Assembly: GCA_023436305.1 (NCBI GenBank)
Contig: JAEZJQ010000129.1
Location: 1 to 64,000, forward strand
Source: Bacillota bacterium
GTDB taxonomy: Bacteria; Bacillota; UBA4882; UBA8346
DNA length: 64,000 nucleotides
Direction: 5' to 3'
Part shown: positions 63,115 to 64,000 of the stretch, piece by piece
Layout: every line of letters starts with the position of its first letter
How positions within the stretch are numbered: position 1 is the first letter of the stretch
Notes under the pieces: generated by a model
Databases searched by the model: none
What the model was told of the DNA's origin: nothing
What the model saw: only the letters and a program-made list of their open reading frames with translations
Program-made: the position numbers and the translations under genes

Positions 63115-63831
63115 CTACCCCCTGACTAATGTTCCGATTTTTTCCCCTAAAATCACTCGTTTAATATTCCCAACTTGTGTTAAATTAAAAATTACCAATG
63201 GAATACGATTTTCCATGCATAAGGATGTAGCTGTGGAATCCATGACCCCCAATCGCTGTTGTAAAACTTCCATAAAGTTTAAATTATCGAAACGGGTGGC
63301 ATTGGGATCCTTTTTAGGATCAGCATTATATACGCCATCCACTTTTTTAGCCATGAGGATAATTTCCGCTTCAATCTCCGCTGCCCGAAGAGCAGCGGTA
63401 GTATCAGTGGAAAAATAAGGATTTCCGGTACCGGCTCCAAAGATCACCACCCGGCCTTTTTCAAGATGCCGTACCGCCCGGCGTTTGATATAAGGTTCGG
63501 CAATTTGACGCATTTCAATCGCTGTTTGCACCCGGGTCGCCACCCCGTATTGTTCAAATGCATCCTGAAGCGCCAAAGAATTGATGACCGTCGCCAGCAT
63601 TCCCATATAATCCGAAGTTGAACGATCCAGCCCGGAATGACTGCCGATAGCCCCGCGCCAAAAATTACCGCCACCAACAACTACCGCCACTTGCACACCC
63701 ATATCTACAATTTCTTTGGTTTGTTTGGCGATGGAGTTGACAACTTCGTGATCAATTCCAAAACCTTTTTCACCCGCCAGAGCTTCACCGCTTAATTTAA
63801 GCACAATACGTTTGTACTTTGGGGTGTCCAT
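63115..63831 (-). CDS. pyrH: UMP kinase
   Basis: 238 residues. The amino-acid-kinase fold: KYKRIVLKLSGEALAG, VVGGGNFWRGAIG, a phosphate-binding AGTGNPYFSTDTTAALRA, MAKKVDGVYNADPKKDP and TATSLCMENRIPLVIFNL. It makes UDP from UMP. I chose ATG at 63831, nine bases after GGAGG; the ATG at 63837 is only three bases from it. A sigma-H-like site lies about 32 bases upstream. Confidence 0.97.
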   Translation of the reverse strand: MDTPKYKRIVLKLSGEALAGEKGFGIDHEVVNSIAKQTKEIVDMGVQVAVVVGGGNFWRGAIGSHSGLDRSTSDYMGMLATVINSLALQDAFEQYGVATRVQTAIEMRQIAEPYIKRRAVRHLEKGRVVIFGAGTGNPYFSTDTTAALRAAEIEAEIILMAKKVDGVYNADPKKDPNATRFDNLNFMEVLQQRLGVMDSTATSLCMENRIPLVIFNLTQVGNIKRVILGEKIGTLVRG

Positions 63832-63862
63832 CCACATTTACCTCCATAATTATCGTAATATA

Positions 63863-63888
63863 TTTTCGCGAACCGAGAATTATTTCCT
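63863..63888 (-). promoter_or_regulatory. Weak sigma-H-like site upstream of pyrH
   Basis: The minus strand reads AAAGCAGGAAAT, then 14 bases, then GAAAAT. The -35 part is identical to that before HU; the -10 part deviates from GAAT. Confidence 0.4.
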
Positions 63889-63945
63889 GCTTTACCGTGA
63901 AAATTGATTTATTTTCATTGCTGAAGTCGCTTCCATGTTTCACCT

Positions 63946-63972
63946 AAAAAAAAGAACACTTTCGTGTCCTTT
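63946..63972 (-). terminator. Intrinsic terminator of the gene upstream of pyrH (probably tsf)
   Basis: On the minus strand AAAGGACAC and GTGTTCTTT pair (one G-U) around GAAA and run into an eight-U tract. It begins seven bases past the stop of the partial gene. Confidence 0.9.
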
Positions 63973-63978
63973 CAAACC

Positions 63979-64000
63979 TTATTCTTTCATTTGCGACATT
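63979..64000 (-). CDS. tsf: C-terminal end of a gene, probably elongation factor Ts
   Basis: The last codons visible are ATG-TCG-CAA-ATG-AAA-GAA-TAA, giving MSQMKE, directly before a strong terminator. Tsf usually precedes pyrH, and many Tsf proteins end in a short VMxQMK/R-like tail, so tsf is the natural reading. Only six residues are visible, so this rests mostly on gene order. Confidence 0.5.

Overview
The window reads as chromosome from an endospore-forming, Gram-positive-type Bacillota, probably an anaerobic plant-polysaccharide degrader of the clostridial kind. The evidence is a spoIIAA-spoIIAB-sigF operon, spoIVA, yunB and a PdaB-type deacetylase (sporulation); a gram-positive-type PolC; the order der-plsY-gpsA-spoIVA-HU; and the block pyrH-frr-uppS-cdsA-dxr-rseP-ispG-proS-polC, which is typical of Clostridia. 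Base composition is moderate, and GTG and TTG starts are common. I cannot name the genus. Almost every gene lies on the minus strand. The plus-strand exceptions are an 18-residue peptide, a 162-residue conserved protein, a class A penicillin-binding protein and a small holin-like membrane protein.

Region 1 (1-9.4 kb, accessory): the edge of a probable IS256-family insertion sequence is followed by four secreted carbohydrate esterases that carry family 3 cellulose-binding modules (CBM3). They comprise one NodB/CE4 deacetylase, two CE2-type SGNH esterases and one further SGNH esterase. An AraC-family regulator sits among them. The first three genes are modular paralogues: nearly identical CBM3-linker-CBM3 cassettes are joined to different catalytic domains, so this looks like a nursery of domain shuffling. 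Their likely shared role is removing acetyl groups from hemicellulose on cellulose-bound substrate.

Region 2 (9.6-20.5 kb, accessory): an envelope or protein glycosylation cluster holds two GT2 polyprenyl-phosphate glycosyltransferases, a 1309-residue protein fusing a carbohydrate-binding-like domain to two GT-C membrane halves (the second PMT/GT39-like), another polytopic membrane protein and a GtrA flippase-like protein. After it come a DUF378 protein and a secreted protein with five PKD-like repeats. A plausible but unproven link to region 1 is O-glycosylation of the Thr/Pro linkers of the secreted esterases.

Region 3 (20.2-32.4 kb): a MITE-like repeat (second copy at 29.6 kb, inverted), a tiny lysine-rich peptide gene, folP, a CPBP membrane protease, an unrecognised conserved protein, an unusual run of six small hairpins next to the spoIIA operon, dacF, a GGDEF protein, an HD phosphohydrolase, yunB and a class A PBP.

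Region 4 (32.4-49.1 kb): mutS2, lon, an ABC-F ATPase, lepB, a PdaB-like deacetylase, HU, spoIVA, gpsA, plsY, der, a DUF512/PDZ iron-sulfur protein, a small acidic protein and a holin-like protein.

Region 5 (49.2-64 kb): polC, proS, ispG, a protein of four zinc ribbons, rseP, dxr, an AI-2E-type membrane protein, cdsA, uppS, frr, pyrH and the last codons of what is probably tsf. These genes link translation, isoprenoid/undecaprenyl carrier synthesis, phospholipid synthesis and replication.

Four sites resembling sigma-H promoters (AGGAAWW, 14 bases, GAAT-like) lie upstream of the PKD gene, spoIIAA, HU and pyrH. I saw no tRNA, rRNA, CRISPR array or recognisable riboswitch class.
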